64,000 bases of DNA from Legionella quateirensis (GCF_001467955.1 NZ_LNYR01000012.1:634411-698410), one strand, 5' to 3'; positions 19,878 to 31,228 are shown, numbered from the stretch's first letter. Notes: generated from the letters alone by a model not told the origin. Numbers and translations are program-made.

Positions 19878-21038
19878 CTAGTATTCATAAAAAGTTGTAA
19901 TGGTCATGGTCTGATTGTGCAATTCACATTTACCAACCGTGTAGGGTGACAATTCACCATATGAATAAAAACCAACCTGAGTTGAACCCTTAGGCAGAGA
20001 AATCAACGCTGATTCAATCTCTTCTTCTGTTCGCTCACCCAAGAGTAATCGTCTCCCGACACAACTGATATCAATAGCCAACAATGGGCCGATAGTTGCC
20101 AAATGATCATTCATCATTCGTTGATTGGCTAATTGCCCAGCTTCATTAGCGCTATCAATAAGGCGATCAAAATTAGCTCTCATTAATTGAGCATAGCATC
20201 CGCTAGGGATATCTCCAGCAAAGATCAGCGATTGTTCTTTCTCATCGACAGCTAAAATAGTACGTACTAGTTGGATGCTTTCGTTACCATCAATTTCATT
20301 GATTGCCAAAGGATAAAGTAATCCTGAAGAAGGTAATTCAGACGCTTTTTCACCCAAATATTCTTTATACAATTGTAAAGCAGGTTGATAATCCAGTTCA
20401 TACAAAATATTGGATTCTGAACGAGTCACACGTCTGACCGGACCGAATTTATCCCAACCGCCTTTTGAGGCATGTCCAACATGAATATGAGAACCATAAA
20501 ACCCCACAGCAACGACATAATTTGTAAGAATTTCTCCGCCAACGATGGTCCATGTTTGTTTAAAATCACTGCCATCACCAGCTAAACCACCTGTTATAAC
20601 TAAACCTTTGTCTTCTGTAACAGTATTCAGACCTTTAACCAATTCAGAACCATTAACGCTCAACCCATCAGATAGGACAAAAATACTCTTCAATTCCGTG
20701 TCTTTTAACTGTTGCGCGATTGAAATACCTGCGCTGTTTGAATCCGTGACATGTTCTACTTTTGCTTTGGCAATTTTCAATAAGGTAGTGTTAAATCGTA
20801 CAACAACGACTGACAGGCTTTGATCAAATATTTTGGAGCCAAAAATTTCACCAGCACTTGAACATCCAATTAACTTGGACTTGGAGTAAAAATTTGCAAG
20901 TTCAATAATCGGATTAACATGATTTATAAATTCCGGAGATGCGAAAACCATCACTAATGTATTTTCTGAATCCAGATCAGGAAATGTATTTAAACTCCAT
21001 CCTTGTCCTAGAATATATTGGAATGCTTGTATATCCAT
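19878..21038 (-). CDS. FIST-domain (FIST_N plus FIST_C) sensory protein
   Basis: A cytoplasmic protein of 386 residues consisting only of FIST N (about residues 30-220) and FIST C (about 220-370) domains. Recognisable parts are LIGCSSAGEIFG, FVLSDGLSVNG, ITGGLAGDGSDF, VGFYGSHIHVGHASKGGW and the C-terminal STQVGFYSYGELSP. FIST domains are thought to bind small ligands such as amino acids and are usually fused to kinases or c-di-GMP enzymes. Here FIST is a separate gene immediately upstream of a kinase and a GGDEF-EAL regulator. The ATG at 21038 has an AGGGG box at good spacing; a TTG at 21059 would add seven residues. Confidence 0.88.
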   Translation of the reverse strand: MDIQAFQYILGQGWSLNTFPDLDSENTLVMVFASPEFINHVNPIIELANFYSKSKLIGCSSAGEIFGSKIFDQSLSVVVVRFNTTLLKIAKAKVEHVTDSNSAGISIAQQLKDTELKSIFVLSDGLSVNGSELVKGLNTVTEDKGLVITGGLAGDGSDFKQTWTIVGGEILTNYVVAVGFYGSHIHVGHASKGGWDKFGPVRRVTRSESNILYELDYQPALQLYKEYLGEKASELPSSGLLYPLAINEIDGNESIQLVRTILAVDEKEQSLIFAGDIPSGCYAQLMRANFDRLIDSANEAGQLANQRMMNDHLATIGPLLAIDISCVGRRLLLGERTEEEIESALISLPKGSTQVGFYSYGELSPYTVGKCELHNQTMTITTFYEY

Positions 21039-21179
21039 ATAAGCCCCTGAAGAACGCAATTAAACCAGTTGGATCGCCAATAACACAATTATAGTCTAAT
21101 TTAATCAGGAAGGAGGAATGTGAACCAAAAGCGGTCGAAATCTGAATTATCATCATACCCAAGTATGAAGCACAATCTA

Positions 21180-21971
21180 TTAAGGCAGGTCGCTTCTGGT
21201 CAATTTAATACGGGTATAGGCACACCGAAATCCAGACTTTTGTACATTCAAGTCAGAGATCGTTCCTGGTTCAGTTGTTACTGTTGCTATAGCTAATCCA
21301 TGTTGTCTTGCATACTGTAATCGGGTCAACAACAATTTTTTTTGCAAACCTTTACCTCGAAATGCAGGTAAAGTACTGGTAACTCCCAAATCACAGACAT
21401 CTCCATGCATGGCTATGGTTGCTCCAGCAATAATCTGATCCTCATCATAAACAGCAAATGCACGAATCCCTTTGGCTCTCGCATAATGAGAAAACTGTTC
21501 TTGTGCTTCGGGATAACCAAAACCCATAGCCACTCTTTTGGCCCATTCATCCACCTCAATGGATGACACCTCCCTGATCGTATAATGACTATCTAAATGC
21601 TCCCCTGTTTTCAAGGACGACAAATCCAATACCGAAACATTATTTATTTCGCTTACTGCATATCCTCGTTCACTCAGGAAAATCATTAAATCATTACCAA
21701 CATAGGGACATAACTCAATATCAACGCGCGAATGCGCAAGGGATTTATAAAAATTTTCTATAAGTTCAATTTCCGTCTTAAAGTATCTGGATTTCGTATG
21801 AAACCCCCATCCAACTACCTGGGATAAAAATGAATCAAACCCAGAAAAACACGCGGTACCTCCGTTAACATCCAAGAATGTTCCGTGAGCATATTGTCTG
21901 GTAACTTCTATATGGGTTTGTTTAATGCACGCTTCCATGCGCGCAGTCAATTCTTTAGTAACATACATCAT
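21180..21971 (-). CDS. GNAT-family N-acetyltransferase
   Basis: A 263-residue protein. Its C-terminal half (about residues 125-263) is a GNAT fold: [18 protein letters not shown], then [33 protein letters not shown], which contains the acetyl-CoA pyrophosphate loop (RGKGLQ), then [20 protein letters not shown]. The N-terminal half is of unknown role, possibly a degenerate second GNAT repeat. Its ATG overlaps the pyrD stop (ATGA), so it is translationally coupled to pyrD. Substrate cannot be told from sequence. Confidence 0.82.
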   Translation of the reverse strand: MMYVTKELTARMEACIKQTHIEVTRQYAHGTFLDVNGGTACFSGFDSFLSQVVGWGFHTKSRYFKTEIELIENFYKSLAHSRVDIELCPYVGNDLMIFLSERGYAVSEINNVSVLDLSSLKTGEHLDSHYTIREVSSIEVDEWAKRVAMGFGYPEAQEQFSHYARAKGIRAFAVYDEDQIIAGATIAMHGDVCDLGVTSTLPAFRGKGLQKKLLLTRLQYARQHGLAIATVTTEPGTISDLNVQKSGFRCAYTRIKLTRSDLP

Positions 21972-22969
21972 GCGCCACTCAATCCTGCAATTACTCGATT
22001 CACCAATCCTGGGCCTTGATAAATTAATCCTGTATAAAGCTGTACCAATGATGCTCCAGCTGCAATTTTTCTTTGAGCGCTGGCAGGACTAACGATACCG
22101 CCTGCTCCGATTAAAGTGATAGCATCACCTGCATACTTTTTTAATAAAGTCAGACAATGAGTCGATAATTCTTCTACTGGTCTTCCACTCAATCCACCCT
22201 GTTCCTCTCCATAAGGCAGGTTCTTGACCAAATCACGTGTACAGGTCGTATTCGTAGCAATAATCCCTTCAATGCCATGATTCAAGATCACTTCAGTCAT
22301 TAGTTTTAATGTTTCATCATCTTCATCAGGGGAAACTTTAACAACCAAGGGTACATGACGCTGATAATGATCTTCTAATTTGATTTGTTCATTATGCAAT
22401 TGAGATAACAATTGAGTAAGATAATCCCCCTTCTGTAACTGCCGTAAATCAGGAGTGTTAGGAGAAGAAATATTGATGGTTACGTAGGATGCATGCTCAT
22501 AAACTTTTTGTAAACAATAACAATAATCCTTCGCAGCATCAGTCAAGGAGGTATCTTTATTCTTACCAATATTGATCCCTAAAATCCCCTTGTATTTAGC
22601 TTTTTTAACATGGGCAACCAGAGCCTCTACTCCCTGGTTATTAAAGCCCATTCGGTTAATGATGGCCTGTGCCTCAGGCAATCGAAACAATCGCGGTTTT
22701 GGATTGCCACTCTGTGGTCTTGGAGTGACTGTTCCGACCTCAATAAAAGAAAATCCAAGTTTAGCCAAGGCATCCAAATGGTCTCCATTTTTATCGAGAC
22801 CTGCAGCCAATCCAACTTGATGTGGAAAATGAAGTCCCATAGCATGGACTGACTTACCTTCAATATTATTGAAACACCACCCTGGCATGTGATCAAGGGT
22901 GGATAGCACTAATTGATGAGCTGTCTCAGCGTCCAGTTTAAAAAGCAATGGACGTATCATCGAATACAT
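21968..22969 (-). CDS. pyrD: Dihydroorotate dehydrogenase (quinone), class 2
   Basis: Membrane-associated FMN enzyme of 333 residues that oxidises dihydroorotate to orotate with quinone in pyrimidine synthesis. The N-terminal helix [21 protein letters not shown] is the class 2 membrane-anchoring segment. [46 protein letters not shown] and the C-terminal IGAGGIVS and [18 protein letters not shown] are diagnostic. GGAG precedes ATG 22969 at good spacing. The stop overlaps a GNAT gene. Confidence 0.96.
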   Translation of the reverse strand: MYSMIRPLLFKLDAETAHQLVLSTLDHMPGWCFNNIEGKSVHAMGLHFPHQVGLAAGLDKNGDHLDALAKLGFSFIEVGTVTPRPQSGNPKPRLFRLPEAQAIINRMGFNNQGVEALVAHVKKAKYKGILGINIGKNKDTSLTDAAKDYCYCLQKVYEHASYVTINISSPNTPDLRQLQKGDYLTQLLSQLHNEQIKLEDHYQRHVPLVVKVSPDEDDETLKLMTEVILNHGIEGIIATNTTCTRDLVKNLPYGEEQGGLSGRPVEELSTHCLTLLKKYAGDAITLIGAGGIVSPASAQRKIAAGASLVQLYTGLIYQGPGLVNRVIAGLSGA

Positions 22970-23018
22970 ATAAATACTCCGGAAAAGGGATTTTGTTTCA
23001 TTCGGTTCCCTACTTACG

Positions 23019-23702
23019 TTATACGATACATTGCTGGGCCCAGACTCTTAACATGGCATTTCCAGACTTTTGTAAATGAAAAGCGACTTCGCGAACTTCG
23101 ATCCCATAATTGTCTTGTTGAAGACCCAATAATACTGGTCCCAGAAATGAAGAGGTTTGTCCGTCATTATCTATTAATGGAAATATCCTGACTTCCTTTG
23201 CCACTCGAGCCAGTTCACGGATCACGTTCAAATGAAAATCTACGGTTTGATCGTCCAGATCAGCAAATAAATAATGTGAACATAGAGCAAAATCGAATGT
23301 AAAATCTGCAAAAGGCAAATGATAATCGGTAACGCCAAGGTACCTTCCCTCAGTCTTGCCTTTTATATAATCAGCAAAAAACTGTTCAAATCCCACTTTT
23401 CTTTCTGCAAGCAACTTATCAAAACTACCGCTTCGACTGAAATCAAAATGTTCCTGCTCGGATTTGATTTCTTCAGCCATTTGAGAAAAAATCATCACTG
23501 ACTTTGAATATAAAGTATCCTTGTCCAGAACAAACAAAGGATCACAACTGACCACCTGATTATTCATTTGAGTTATCTGAGAATTCACCGCACTAGGTCC
23601 ACATCCATATTCTAGAATTTTGGAATTAATCTCATTGTCTGACAAATCAAACATTTCTCGATATTCATCAACACCGTGACCCCATAAAACCAGTTTACGC
23701 AT
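23019..23702 (-). CDS. Putative SAM-dependent class I methyltransferase
   Basis: A 227-residue protein with a class I methyltransferase motif I near residue 33 ([11 protein letters not shown]). Acidic residues follow for the ribose site, then [47 protein letters not shown], which matches the motif IV-post III region of small-molecule methyltransferases. ATG 23702 is chosen because GGAGAG lies at proper distance; the TTG at 23708 is too close. It stands alone on the minus strand, divergent from the leucine-catabolism operon. The substrate is unknown. Confidence 0.78.
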   Translation of the reverse strand: MRKLVLWGHGVDEYREMFDLSDNEINSKILEYGCGPSAVNSQITQMNNQVVSCDPLFVLDKDTLYSKSVMIFSQMAEEIKSEQEHFDFSRSGSFDKLLAERKVGFEQFFADYIKGKTEGRYLGVTDYHLPFADFTFDFALCSHYLFADLDDQTVDFHLNVIRELARVAKEVRIFPLIDNDGQTSSFLGPVLLGLQQDNYGIEVREVAFHLQKSGNAMLRVWAQQCIV

Positions 23703-23900
23703 GAGCAACTCTCCTATATAAACCCGAATTCTGTGCTCAATTTAATTGCAGATTAACCTGCTCTGAATTCAGGAAAAACTTATAGCAATCAATTAAGTTT
23801 CGCTCCGGCTTAAGATTAGGTTATTTTTTAACCTGGGTAAAGAGTCTTTTTAAAATACACTGTGTTAGAAACTGTCAGTGAATAGACAAGGCCGAATCGA

Positions 23901-23929
23901 TTGGGTATAGTCTTGTGTATTTGTACAAT
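23901..23929 (+). promoter_or_regulatory. Putative sigma-70 promoter of the leucine-degradation operon
   Basis: TTGGGT (23901-23906) and TACAAT (23924-23929) are separated by 17 bp and end 16 bp before the isovaleryl-CoA dehydrogenase ATG. The leader would be very short. No operator could be identified. Confidence 0.4.
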
Positions 23930-23945
23930 CAACAGGATATAATCC

Positions 23946-25106
23946 ATGCACAACGGACTAAAGTATCAACTGGGTGAAACCTATGACATGTTAAGAGACA
24001 CGGTCCATCAGTTTGCCCGTACAGAAATCGCTCCCCTTGCAGCTCAAATTGATGAAACGAATACCTTCCCAAATCATTTATGGCGCAAATTGGGCGATTT
24101 AGGATTATTAGGTATAACGGTCAGTGAAGAATACGGTGGAGCCAATATGGGCTACCTGGCTCACGCGATCGCAATGGAAGAAATTTCCAGAGCATCGGCC
24201 TCTGTGGGATTAAGTTATGGGGCTCATTCTAATTTATGTGTCAATCAAATCTTTTTAAATGGAAACAATTCGCAAAAAGAAAAATATCTGCCTAAGCTAA
24301 TAAGCGGAGAATACATTGGCGCCCTCGCCATGAGTGAATCAAACTCAGGCTCTGATGTAGTCAGTATGCAACTTCAGGCACAGTCACACGGTGATAAATA
24401 CATCCTTAACGGCACTAAAATGTGGATTACCAATGGACCCGATGCCGATGTTTTAGTGGTCTATGCTAAAACGGACAAACACGCGGCCAGTAAAGGTATT
24501 ACTGCTTTTCTTATCGAAAAAGGTATGGCCGGATTCAAAACGGCGCAAAAATTAGACAAGCTGGGAATGAGAGGCTCCAATACCTGTGAACTGGTTTTCG
24601 AGCAGTGTGAAGTTCCTGTAGAAAATGTTCTCGGCGAACTTAACCAGGGTGTCCGGGTTTTAATGAGTGGCCTGGACTACGAACGGACCATACTGGCTGC
24701 GGGTCCGGTCGGTATCATGCAGGCGTGCATGGATGTTGTTCTACCCTATGTACATGAACGCAAACAATTTAATCAGGCTATCGGGGAGTTTCAGTTTATT
24801 CAGGGTAAATTAGCCGATATGTATACGGAACTTAGCGCCTCCCGAGCTTATCTGTATGCCGTAGCAAAAGCCTGCGATAACGGTATGGTAAGTCGTAAAG
24901 ACGCAGCAGGTGTTATTTTATATACTGCAGAAAAAGCGACACAAATGGCACTTCAGGCAATTCAAACTCTGGGTGGTAATGGGTATATTAATGAATACCC
25001 AACAGGACGATTGTTACGTGACGCTAAACTCTATGAAATTGGAGCCGGTACTTCTGAAATCAGAAGAATGTTGATAGGTCGTGAACTTTTTAAAGAAACA
25101 GCATAA
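23946..25106 (+). CDS. ivd: Isovaleryl-CoA dehydrogenase
   Basis: FAD acyl-CoA dehydrogenase of 386 residues, oxidising isovaleryl-CoA to 3-methylcrotonyl-CoA in leucine degradation. Motifs are [35 protein letters not shown] (two stretches), the FAD site [36 protein letters not shown] and [14 protein letters not shown] at the end. The catalytic glutamate lies in [15 protein letters not shown], the position used by isovaleryl-CoA dehydrogenases rather than medium-chain enzymes. Downstream carboxylase, hydratase and lyase genes confirm the pathway. It is first in the operon, followed 11 bp later by a thiolase. Confidence 0.93.
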   Translation: MHNGLKYQLGETYDMLRDTVHQFARTEIAPLAAQIDETNTFPNHLWRKLGDLGLLGITVSEEYGGANMGYLAHAIAMEEISRASASVGLSYGAHSNLCVNQIFLNGNNSQKEKYLPKLISGEYIGALAMSESNSGSDVVSMQLQAQSHGDKYILNGTKMWITNGPDADVLVVYAKTDKHAASKGITAFLIEKGMAGFKTAQKLDKLGMRGSNTCELVFEQCEVPVENVLGELNQGVRVLMSGLDYERTILAAGPVGIMQACMDVVLPYVHERKQFNQAIGEFQFIQGKLADMYTELSASRAYLYAVAKACDNGMVSRKDAAGVILYTAEKATQMALQAIQTLGGNGYINEYPTGRLLRDAKLYEIGAGTSEIRRMLIGRELFKETA

Positions 25107-25117
25107 GGAATAGTGAC

Positions 25118-26302
25118 ATGGAACAGAATGATGTGGTAATTGTTGCAGCAAAAAGAACTCCCATGGGCGGAATGTTAGGTACTCTGTCCGCTCTTTCAGC
25201 ACCAGAACTTGGGGCTGTAGCACATATGGCAGCTCTGGCACAGTCAGGAATTGCTCCTGCTGAAATAGATGAAGTCATAAGTGGTTGTGTCCTGCAGGCA
25301 GGTATAGGTCAGGCACCAGCGAGACAAGCTGCAATCAAAGCAGGTATACCTAATTCAGCTGGCGCAACAACCATCAATAAAATGTGCGGTTCTGGGATGA
25401 AAGCCGCGATGCTGGCACATGATTTAATCAAGGCTGGTTCAGCTCAGGTGATCCTGGCAAGCGGAATGGAAAGCATGAGTAATGCGCCTTATCTATTGGC
25501 AAAAGCACGATCCGGTTATCGCTTGGGTCATGGTGAATTAAAAGATCATATGTTCCTTGACGGACTTGAAGATGCATACGAGAGAGGACAATTAATGGGA
25601 TGTTTTGCGGAAGCAACGGCCAAACATTTCAATTTCAGCAGAGAACAACAGGATGAGTTTGCAATCCGTTCTATGTCAAACGCACTGAAAGCTATTGAAA
25701 GTGGGGCATTTGTCGAAGAAATTGCCGCTGTCACCTTAACTACTCGTAAAGGAGACATCACCGTAAGTGTAGATGAAGGTCCTGATGCAGCAAAATTGGC
25801 AAAAATTCCTCAATTAAAACCAGCATTCCAATCAGACGGCACCGTTACTGCAGCAAACTCCAGTTCTATTTCAGATGGTGCGGCTAGCCTTATTTTGATG
25901 AGCGCAGCCAATGCAGAAAAACGCGGTGTCAAACCTTTGGCAAGGATAGTTGCCCATGCCAGTCATGCTCAGGCACCACAATGGTTTACCACTGCTCCTG
26001 TAGACGCTATTCGTAAAGTAATGAACAAAGCATCCTGGAATCAGAGTGATGTCGATCTTTATGAAATAAATGAAGCGTTTGCAGTAGTGACCATGGCAGC
26101 AATAACTCAGCTTGAATTAAATCCAGAACAGGTTAATATTCACGGCGGCGCATGTGCTTTGGGTCACCCAATAGGAGCATCTGGTGCACGCATACTGGTT
26201 ACTTTGATGCATGCATTGAAACAACAAGGTAAAAAACGTGGTGTTGCTTCCTTATGCATAGGTGGTGGTGAAGCTACAGCCATGGCTATTGAACTATTAT
26301 AA
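25118..26302 (+). CDS. Acetyl-CoA C-acetyltransferase (thiolase)
   Basis: Thiolase of 394 residues that cleaves acetoacetyl-CoA to two acetyl-CoA (or the reverse). The acyl-accepting cysteine is in TINKMCGSGMKA near residue 90. NEAFAV carries the conserved histidine-equivalent loop region, and the GGACALGHPIGASGARI and CIGGGEATAM motifs complete the active site. It follows ivd by 11 bp with an AAGGA ribosome site. In this operon it would finish acetoacetate use after HMG-CoA lyase and acetoacetyl-CoA synthetase. Confidence 0.93.
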   Translation: MEQNDVVIVAAKRTPMGGMLGTLSALSAPELGAVAHMAALAQSGIAPAEIDEVISGCVLQAGIGQAPARQAAIKAGIPNSAGATTINKMCGSGMKAAMLAHDLIKAGSAQVILASGMESMSNAPYLLAKARSGYRLGHGELKDHMFLDGLEDAYERGQLMGCFAEATAKHFNFSREQQDEFAIRSMSNALKAIESGAFVEEIAAVTLTTRKGDITVSVDEGPDAAKLAKIPQLKPAFQSDGTVTAANSSSISDGAASLILMSAANAEKRGVKPLARIVAHASHAQAPQWFTTAPVDAIRKVMNKASWNQSDVDLYEINEAFAVVTMAAITQLELNPEQVNIHGGACALGHPIGASGARILVTLMHALKQQGKKRGVASLCIGGGEATAMAIELL

Positions 26303-26335
26303 AAGCACTAGGATATGCTGACAATTCCGATTTCG

Positions 26336-26438
26336 ACGTCCCGCGACTTGTTCGCGGGATCCAGTTCGATCTTGATGAATACATAATGTTCGTTAATGAT
26401 ACTGAATTCATGGATCCCGCGAACAAGCCGCGGGACGT
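26336..26438. repeat. Inverted repeat with 28-bp arms inside the leucine operon
   Basis: The arm at 26336-26363 (ACGTCCCGCGACTTGTTCGC...) pairs with 26411-26438 at 27 of 28 positions, around a 47-nt centre. Each arm also holds a smaller palindrome. It lies in the 229-bp gap between the thiolase gene and a small membrane-protein gene. A half copy is at 52018-52035. Confidence 0.87.
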
Positions 26439-26531
26439 TGGGAATAAATTGATGAATTGTCAACACACCCTAACATTCACCATGCCTTCAGAATCATGGC
26501 GAATCGTTACTAATAAAAATAAAGGATGTAC

Positions 26532-26846
26532 ATGCTACGACAAAGTCTTATTTATCTACTGCTCAGTGTTCTGATAGTAGTCTTCTCGAGATACGCTCAC
26601 CTTCTTATTGTTTATATAGATTTGTTTTTCACTTATGTAAACTTAAAATTAACCCCAATATTCAGTCAGACCGGCTGGGGATTAATTATAAGAAAAGTTT
26701 TGGTGTTAATGTTAATGCCAATCATCATTACGGGGATACCTGCGCTTCTATACAGAGTAATCAAAGGTCGTGAAATGCCTCATTTTATTGCTATTGTCTG
26801 GGTAATCTGGACTATCATCGTTTTGAGCGTTATTTTGATTCGTTAA
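26532..26846 (+). CDS. Small integral membrane protein of the leucine operon, unknown function
   Basis: A 104-residue protein with three likely membrane segments: [46 protein letters not shown] and [20 protein letters not shown] do not recognise a family. ATG 26532 is preferred because AAAGG lies six bases upstream; the ATG at 26526 overlaps that ribosome site. It ends 10 bp before mccB and is probably co-transcribed. An inverted repeat separates it from the thiolase gene, so it may also have its own promoter. Confidence 0.75.
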   Translation: MLRQSLIYLLLSVLIVVFSRYAHLLIVYIDLFFTYVNLKLTPIFSQTGWGLIIRKVLVLMLMPIIITGIPALLYRVIKGREMPHFIAIVWVIWTIIVLSVILIR

Positions 26847-26856
26847 GGACTCAGGC

Positions 26857-28464
26857 ATGGCACAACTAATCAGTCAAATCAACACTGGAAGTCAGGAATT
26901 TAAAGACAATCAAGCAACAATGCAGGCATTGGTTGATGAACTACGTTCACGAATCAATGAAATCTCCCTCGGAGGAGACGAGAAAGCCCGTGCCCGCCAC
27001 TTGCAACATGGCAAATTACTGCCCCGAGAAAGACTGCACCAATTATTAGACCCTGGCAGTCCCTTCCTTGAACTATCCCAACTGGCAGCCTATCAGGTAT
27101 ATAATGATACCCTTCCTGCCGCCGGGATCATTGCAGGCATAGGCCGTGTATCAGGTACTGAGTGCGTTATTGTAGTCAATGATGCAACAGTTAAGGGTGG
27201 AACCTATTATCCACTAACCGTCAAAAAACACTTAAGAGCCCAGGAAATCGCTCAGATCAATCATTTACCCTGTATTTACCTCGTAGATTCTGGCGGTGCT
27301 TTTTTGCCTCTTCAAGATGAGGTTTTTCCAGATCGAGATCATTTTGGTCGTATTTTTTATAATCAAGCTCAAATGTCAGCGCGAAATATACCTCAAATTG
27401 CTGTTGTCATGGGTTCATGCACTGCAGGTGGAGCCTATGTTCCAGCGATGGCAGATGAATCCATTATGGTGAAAAATCAGGCAACAATCTTTCTTGGAGG
27501 TCCCCCATTGGTTAAAGCGGCCACGGGTGAGGTTATCAGCGCTGAAGAATTAGGTGGAGCAGACGTTCATTGCAGACATTCTGGAGTTGCTGATCATTAT
27601 GCAGAAAACGATGCGCACGCCCTACATCTGGCTCGAATTGCCGTAGGCAATTTAAATCGTAAAAAAATTGAATCCATTACACGTATTGAATCCGTTGAAC
27701 CACTTTATGATACTAAGGAACTCAATGGTATTGTTCCTGCTGATCCAAGAAAACCTTTTGATATAAGGGAGATCATTGCTCGCTTGGTTGATGGTTCAGA
27801 TTTCGATGAATTTAAAGCGCTGTTTGGAACTACACTGGTATGTGGTTTTGCCCATTTATACGGATATCCGGTAGGAATCATTGCTAATAATGGGATTTTA
27901 TTCAGTGAAAGCGCATTAAAAGGAAGTCACTTCATCGAACTGTGTTGCCAACGTAAAATTCCGTTAATCTTTTTGCAAAACATAACCGGTTTCATGGTAG
28001 GTTCCAAATATGAAGCATCCGGAATAGCAAAACACGGCGCTAAAATGGTTACCGCTGTTGCTAATGCCAATGTACCCAAATTTACTGTTATTGTAGGCGG
28101 AAGTTTTGGTGCCGGTAATTATGCCATGTGTGGACGCGCCTATAATGCACGCTTTATCTGGACCTGGCCTAATTCGCGTATTTCAGTCATGGGAGGAGAA
28201 CAGGCAGCTAACGTACTCGCTCAGGTCAACAGTGAAAAATATGCCAAACAAGGTAAAGTCTGGCCTGCCGAAGAAGAAGAACAATTTAAAAATCAACTGC
28301 GATCTCAATATGAAACGCAAGGCAACCCCTATTATGCCAGTGCAAGACTTTGGGATGATGGAGTCATAGCTCCTCAGGATACACGAATGATTCTGGGACT
28401 TGGTTTATCGGCAGCCTTAAATGCCCCAATTGAATCCACGCATTTTGGCGTTTTTCGTATGTAA
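26857..28464 (+). CDS. mccB: Methylcrotonoyl-CoA carboxylase, beta (carboxyltransferase) subunit
   Basis: Carboxyltransferase of 535 residues that moves CO2 from biotin to 3-methylcrotonyl-CoA. It starts with the typical [22 protein letters not shown]. The acyl-CoA oxyanion loops are [35 protein letters not shown] and [16 protein letters not shown], then the biotin-side [17 protein letters not shown] and [13 protein letters not shown]. Length matches MccB rather than the propionyl-CoA enzyme, and its neighbours are leucine-pathway genes. The ribosome site AAGGA precedes the ATG. Confidence 0.94.
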   Translation: MAQLISQINTGSQEFKDNQATMQALVDELRSRINEISLGGDEKARARHLQHGKLLPRERLHQLLDPGSPFLELSQLAAYQVYNDTLPAAGIIAGIGRVSGTECVIVVNDATVKGGTYYPLTVKKHLRAQEIAQINHLPCIYLVDSGGAFLPLQDEVFPDRDHFGRIFYNQAQMSARNIPQIAVVMGSCTAGGAYVPAMADESIMVKNQATIFLGGPPLVKAATGEVISAEELGGADVHCRHSGVADHYAENDAHALHLARIAVGNLNRKKIESITRIESVEPLYDTKELNGIVPADPRKPFDIREIIARLVDGSDFDEFKALFGTTLVCGFAHLYGYPVGIIANNGILFSESALKGSHFIELCCQRKIPLIFLQNITGFMVGSKYEASGIAKHGAKMVTAVANANVPKFTVIVGGSFGAGNYAMCGRAYNARFIWTWPNSRISVMGGEQAANVLAQVNSEKYAKQGKVWPAEEEEQFKNQLRSQYETQGNPYYASARLWDDGVIAPQDTRMILGLGLSAALNAPIESTHFGVFRM

Positions 28465-28478
28465 CAGGGATTAAACTC

Positions 28479-29255
28479 ATGAGCGACCTTCTTAATGAAA
28501 TTCAGGATCAGATTTGTTTATTAACTATAAATCGAGTAAGCAAACATAATGCCTTTGATAATCATCTCCTTGCCGAGATGCAAGTTCAGCTTGACTCAGC
28601 AATCAACAATGACAAAGTACGGGTTATTGTACTTAAAGCAAATGGGAAACACTTTTGTGCCGGCGCAGATTTAGCCTGGATGCAAAGCATGATTGGGTAC
28701 GACGAAGAACAAAATGTAAAAGACACGATGATACTGGCTAACTTAATGTATTCGTTGAATCAAAGCAGCAAACCGACAATTGCCATGATACATGGATCTG
28801 CATTTGGTGGAGGAGCAGGACTTGCAGCTGCCTGTGACATTGCCGTAGCAGCACATACTGCCCGCTTTTGTTTTTCTGAAGCTAAATTAGGATTGATTCC
28901 TGCAGTTATAAGCCCCTATGTTGTAAAAGCTATTGGGGAGCGAGCCGCACAAATGATGTTTATGTCCGCTGAAATTTTTGATGCGGCACGAGCCTTATCC
29001 CTGAATTTAGTGCAGCATCTTGTTCCAGAGGATAGTTTATTGGACTTTACACTCAATTATGCCAAACAAATAAGTAATAATGCCCCTGAGGCAGTTACAA
29101 TGTCCAAAAAATTGGTTCGATATGTTGTTAATAAACCCATCGATGAAGAACTGGTTTACTACACTGCCACGCTCATCGCTCAAAAGAGAGTTTCCGCTGA
29201 AGGACAAAAAGGTCTTCATGCATTTTTAAATAAAGAAACACCTAACTGGAACTAG
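28479..29255 (+). CDS. liuC: Enoyl-CoA hydratase/isomerase, probable methylglutaconyl-CoA hydratase
   Basis: Crotonase-fold enzyme of 258 residues. [13 protein letters not shown] and [22 protein letters not shown] form the oxyanion hole, and [17 protein letters not shown] carries the glutamate region. It lies between the two methylcrotonyl-CoA carboxylase subunit genes, as in Pseudomonas liu clusters. Hydration of 3-methylglutaconyl-CoA to HMG-CoA is therefore the likely reaction (inference from context; crotonases are hard to tell apart by sequence). Spacing to the next gene is 8 bp. Confidence 0.87.
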   Translation: MSDLLNEIQDQICLLTINRVSKHNAFDNHLLAEMQVQLDSAINNDKVRVIVLKANGKHFCAGADLAWMQSMIGYDEEQNVKDTMILANLMYSLNQSSKPTIAMIHGSAFGGGAGLAAACDIAVAAHTARFCFSEAKLGLIPAVISPYVVKAIGERAAQMMFMSAEIFDAARALSLNLVQHLVPEDSLLDFTLNYAKQISNNAPEAVTMSKKLVRYVVNKPIDEELVYYTATLIAQKRVSAEGQKGLHAFLNKETPNWN

Positions 29256-29263
29256 GAACTTGC

Positions 29264-31228
29264 ATGTTTAATAAAATTCTAATTGCTAATAGAGGTGAGA
29301 TAGCCTGCAGAATCATTAAAACTGCGCGATCCATGGGGATTCATACCGTAGCAATTTACTCATCCGCAGACCAAAACAGTTTGCATGTACAATTGGCTGA
29401 TAGCGCCTGTTACGTTGGTGAAGCCGCTGCAAAAGACAGCTATTTGAATATAGATCATATTATTCAAGCCGCAAAAGAGAGCGGCGCTGAAGCAATTCAC
29501 CCTGGCTATGGTTTTTTATCTGAAAATCCCGGATTTGCGAAAGCCTGTGAACAGGCAGGAATTATCTTTATAGGACCGTCTATTGAAGCAATGGAGGCTA
29601 TGGCTTCAAAACAGTTAGCAAAACAGCTCCTTGAAAAAACCAATGTGCCGTTAACCCCAGGTTACCATGGCCTTGAGCAGTCAGAAGAAAAACTACTGGC
29701 CGAAGCACGATCAATTGGTTTTCCTGTACTGATAAAAGCAGCCAATGGCGGTGGCGGTAAAGGAATGAGATCCGTTTATAGTGAAGCCGAATTCAGTGAT
29801 AGTCTAGCAGGAGCTAAAAGAGAGTCTCTGGCCAGTTTTGCTGATGACACGATGATCATTGAAAAACTGGTACTCAATCCTCGTCACGTTGAATTACAAA
29901 TCATCGCGGACAATCACGGAGCTGTTGTTCATCTTTTTGAAAGGGATTGTTCGATTCAACGACGGCATCAAAAAATAATTGAAGAAGCCCCTGCTCCCAA
30001 TTTAACTGATTCCATGCGAAAAAGATTGGCTGATGCAGCATGCGAAGTGGCACGTTCTATTCATTATAGAGGCGCAGGTACAGTCGAGTTTCTGGTAGAT
30101 GACACAGATCAGTTCTATTTTATGGAAATGAATACCAGACTCCAGGTCGAACATCCAGTGACAGAAATGATTACCGGGATTGATCTGGTTGCCTGGCAAT
30201 TTAAAATCGCGGCTAATGAGCACCTTCCCCTGGATCAAAGTGACATTATCGCCAAAGGACATGCAATCGAATGTCGTATCTATGCCGAAGATCCCTTTAA
30301 TGGTTTTATCCCATCCATTGGACAATTGAATTTTCTTCAAGAGCCTTCTGGAGATGGACTTCGTATTGATACTGGTGTGAAGCTTAATTCTCAGATTACC
30401 ATGTATTATGATCCCATGATCGCCAAACTGATCGCATGGGGACAGAATAGAGAAGAAGCACTTCAACGTTTGAATCAGGCACTCTCACATTATTTCATTG
30501 GGGGAGTTAAAACCAACATCCCATTTTTGCAAGCTATCTGCCGTCACCCCAAATTTAAAAAAGCCGAGCTAAGTACCGATTTTTTAAGTAATGAACAGAT
30601 TAACTTATCAACTCCAGATCGACAATCAGCGTTAAAAATGGCAATTGCATATGATTATGTGAATACCGTAAATAACATCAAAGATCCTCTGCTTAAAGAC
30701 TCTTTTGCTTGGCAAATGCATACTCAGGGACACTGGATATGGCGTTATCAACATGAAGGAACCGTTACTGAAGCCCTTATTACACCGATTGACAGAACGA
30801 GTTTCAAACTCAACTTAAATAATAATGAACAGGTTATAACCACTCAGCTTGATAACAACCATCTAAAAATCGAAACGGACCGACATCAATATCAAGTCAC
30901 TGTTGAAAATAAGGATTCGTATTTAACCATATATTCTGAACGGGGCCAGATAAGTATTGAACGATTTCGTTGGAATAAACTGGACGCGCATACAACGTTG
31001 CATAAAGGCCAATTAACAGCCCCAATGCCGGCAACAGTTGTTGCTATTCTGAAAAAAGCGGGTGAACCGGTTAAAGCAGGTGAGCGTTTAATTGTTCTGG
31101 AAGCAATGAAAATGGAGCACACTATTCATGCTCCTGTCGATGGAGTGCTGTTAGATATATTCTATACAGTGGGTGCACAGGTAAATGAAGGGGCGGAATT
31201 GCTTTCACTCAGTGAATCTGAGTCATAA
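29264..31228 (+). CDS. mccA: Methylcrotonoyl-CoA carboxylase, alpha (biotin) subunit
   Basis: A biotin-dependent subunit of 654 residues. The biotin carboxylase domain covers about residues 1-450: [18 protein letters not shown], the ATP-grasp loop [32 protein letters not shown] and [18 protein letters not shown] less conserved linker follows. The C-terminal biotinyl domain has the lysine in EAMKMEHT about 45 residues from the end. Together with mccB it carboxylates 3-methylcrotonyl-CoA. Operon position and length favour this over acetyl- or propionyl-CoA carboxylase. Confidence 0.94.
   Translation: MFNKILIANRGEIACRIIKTARSMGIHTVAIYSSADQNSLHVQLADSACYVGEAAAKDSYLNIDHIIQAAKESGAEAIHPGYGFLSENPGFAKACEQAGIIFIGPSIEAMEAMASKQLAKQLLEKTNVPLTPGYHGLEQSEEKLLAEARSIGFPVLIKAANGGGGKGMRSVYSEAEFSDSLAGAKRESLASFADDTMIIEKLVLNPRHVELQIIADNHGAVVHLFERDCSIQRRHQKIIEEAPAPNLTDSMRKRLADAACEVARSIHYRGAGTVEFLVDDTDQFYFMEMNTRLQVEHPVTEMITGIDLVAWQFKIAANEHLPLDQSDIIAKGHAIECRIYAEDPFNGFIPSIGQLNFLQEPSGDGLRIDTGVKLNSQITMYYDPMIAKLIAWGQNREEALQRLNQALSHYFIGGVKTNIPFLQAICRHPKFKKAELSTDFLSNEQINLSTPDRQSALKMAIAYDYVNTVNNIKDPLLKDSFAWQMHTQGHWIWRYQHEGTVTEALITPIDRTSFKLNLNNNEQVITTQLDNNHLKIETDRHQYQVTVENKDSYLTIYSERGQISIERFRWNKLDAHTTLHKGQLTAPMPATVVAILKKAGEPVKAGERLIVLEAMKMEHTIHAPVDGVLLDIFYTVGAQVNEGAELLSLSESES

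Noticed and set aside
21060-21179. A short gene between the FIST gene and the GNAT gene
   Set aside because: The 61-codon minus-strand frame there overlaps the FIST gene's start and has no ribosome site or recognisable product.
30002-30466. 154-codon frame antisense to mccA
   Set aside because: It lies wholly inside the biotin carboxylase domain of a clear gene on the other strand and has no own family signal.
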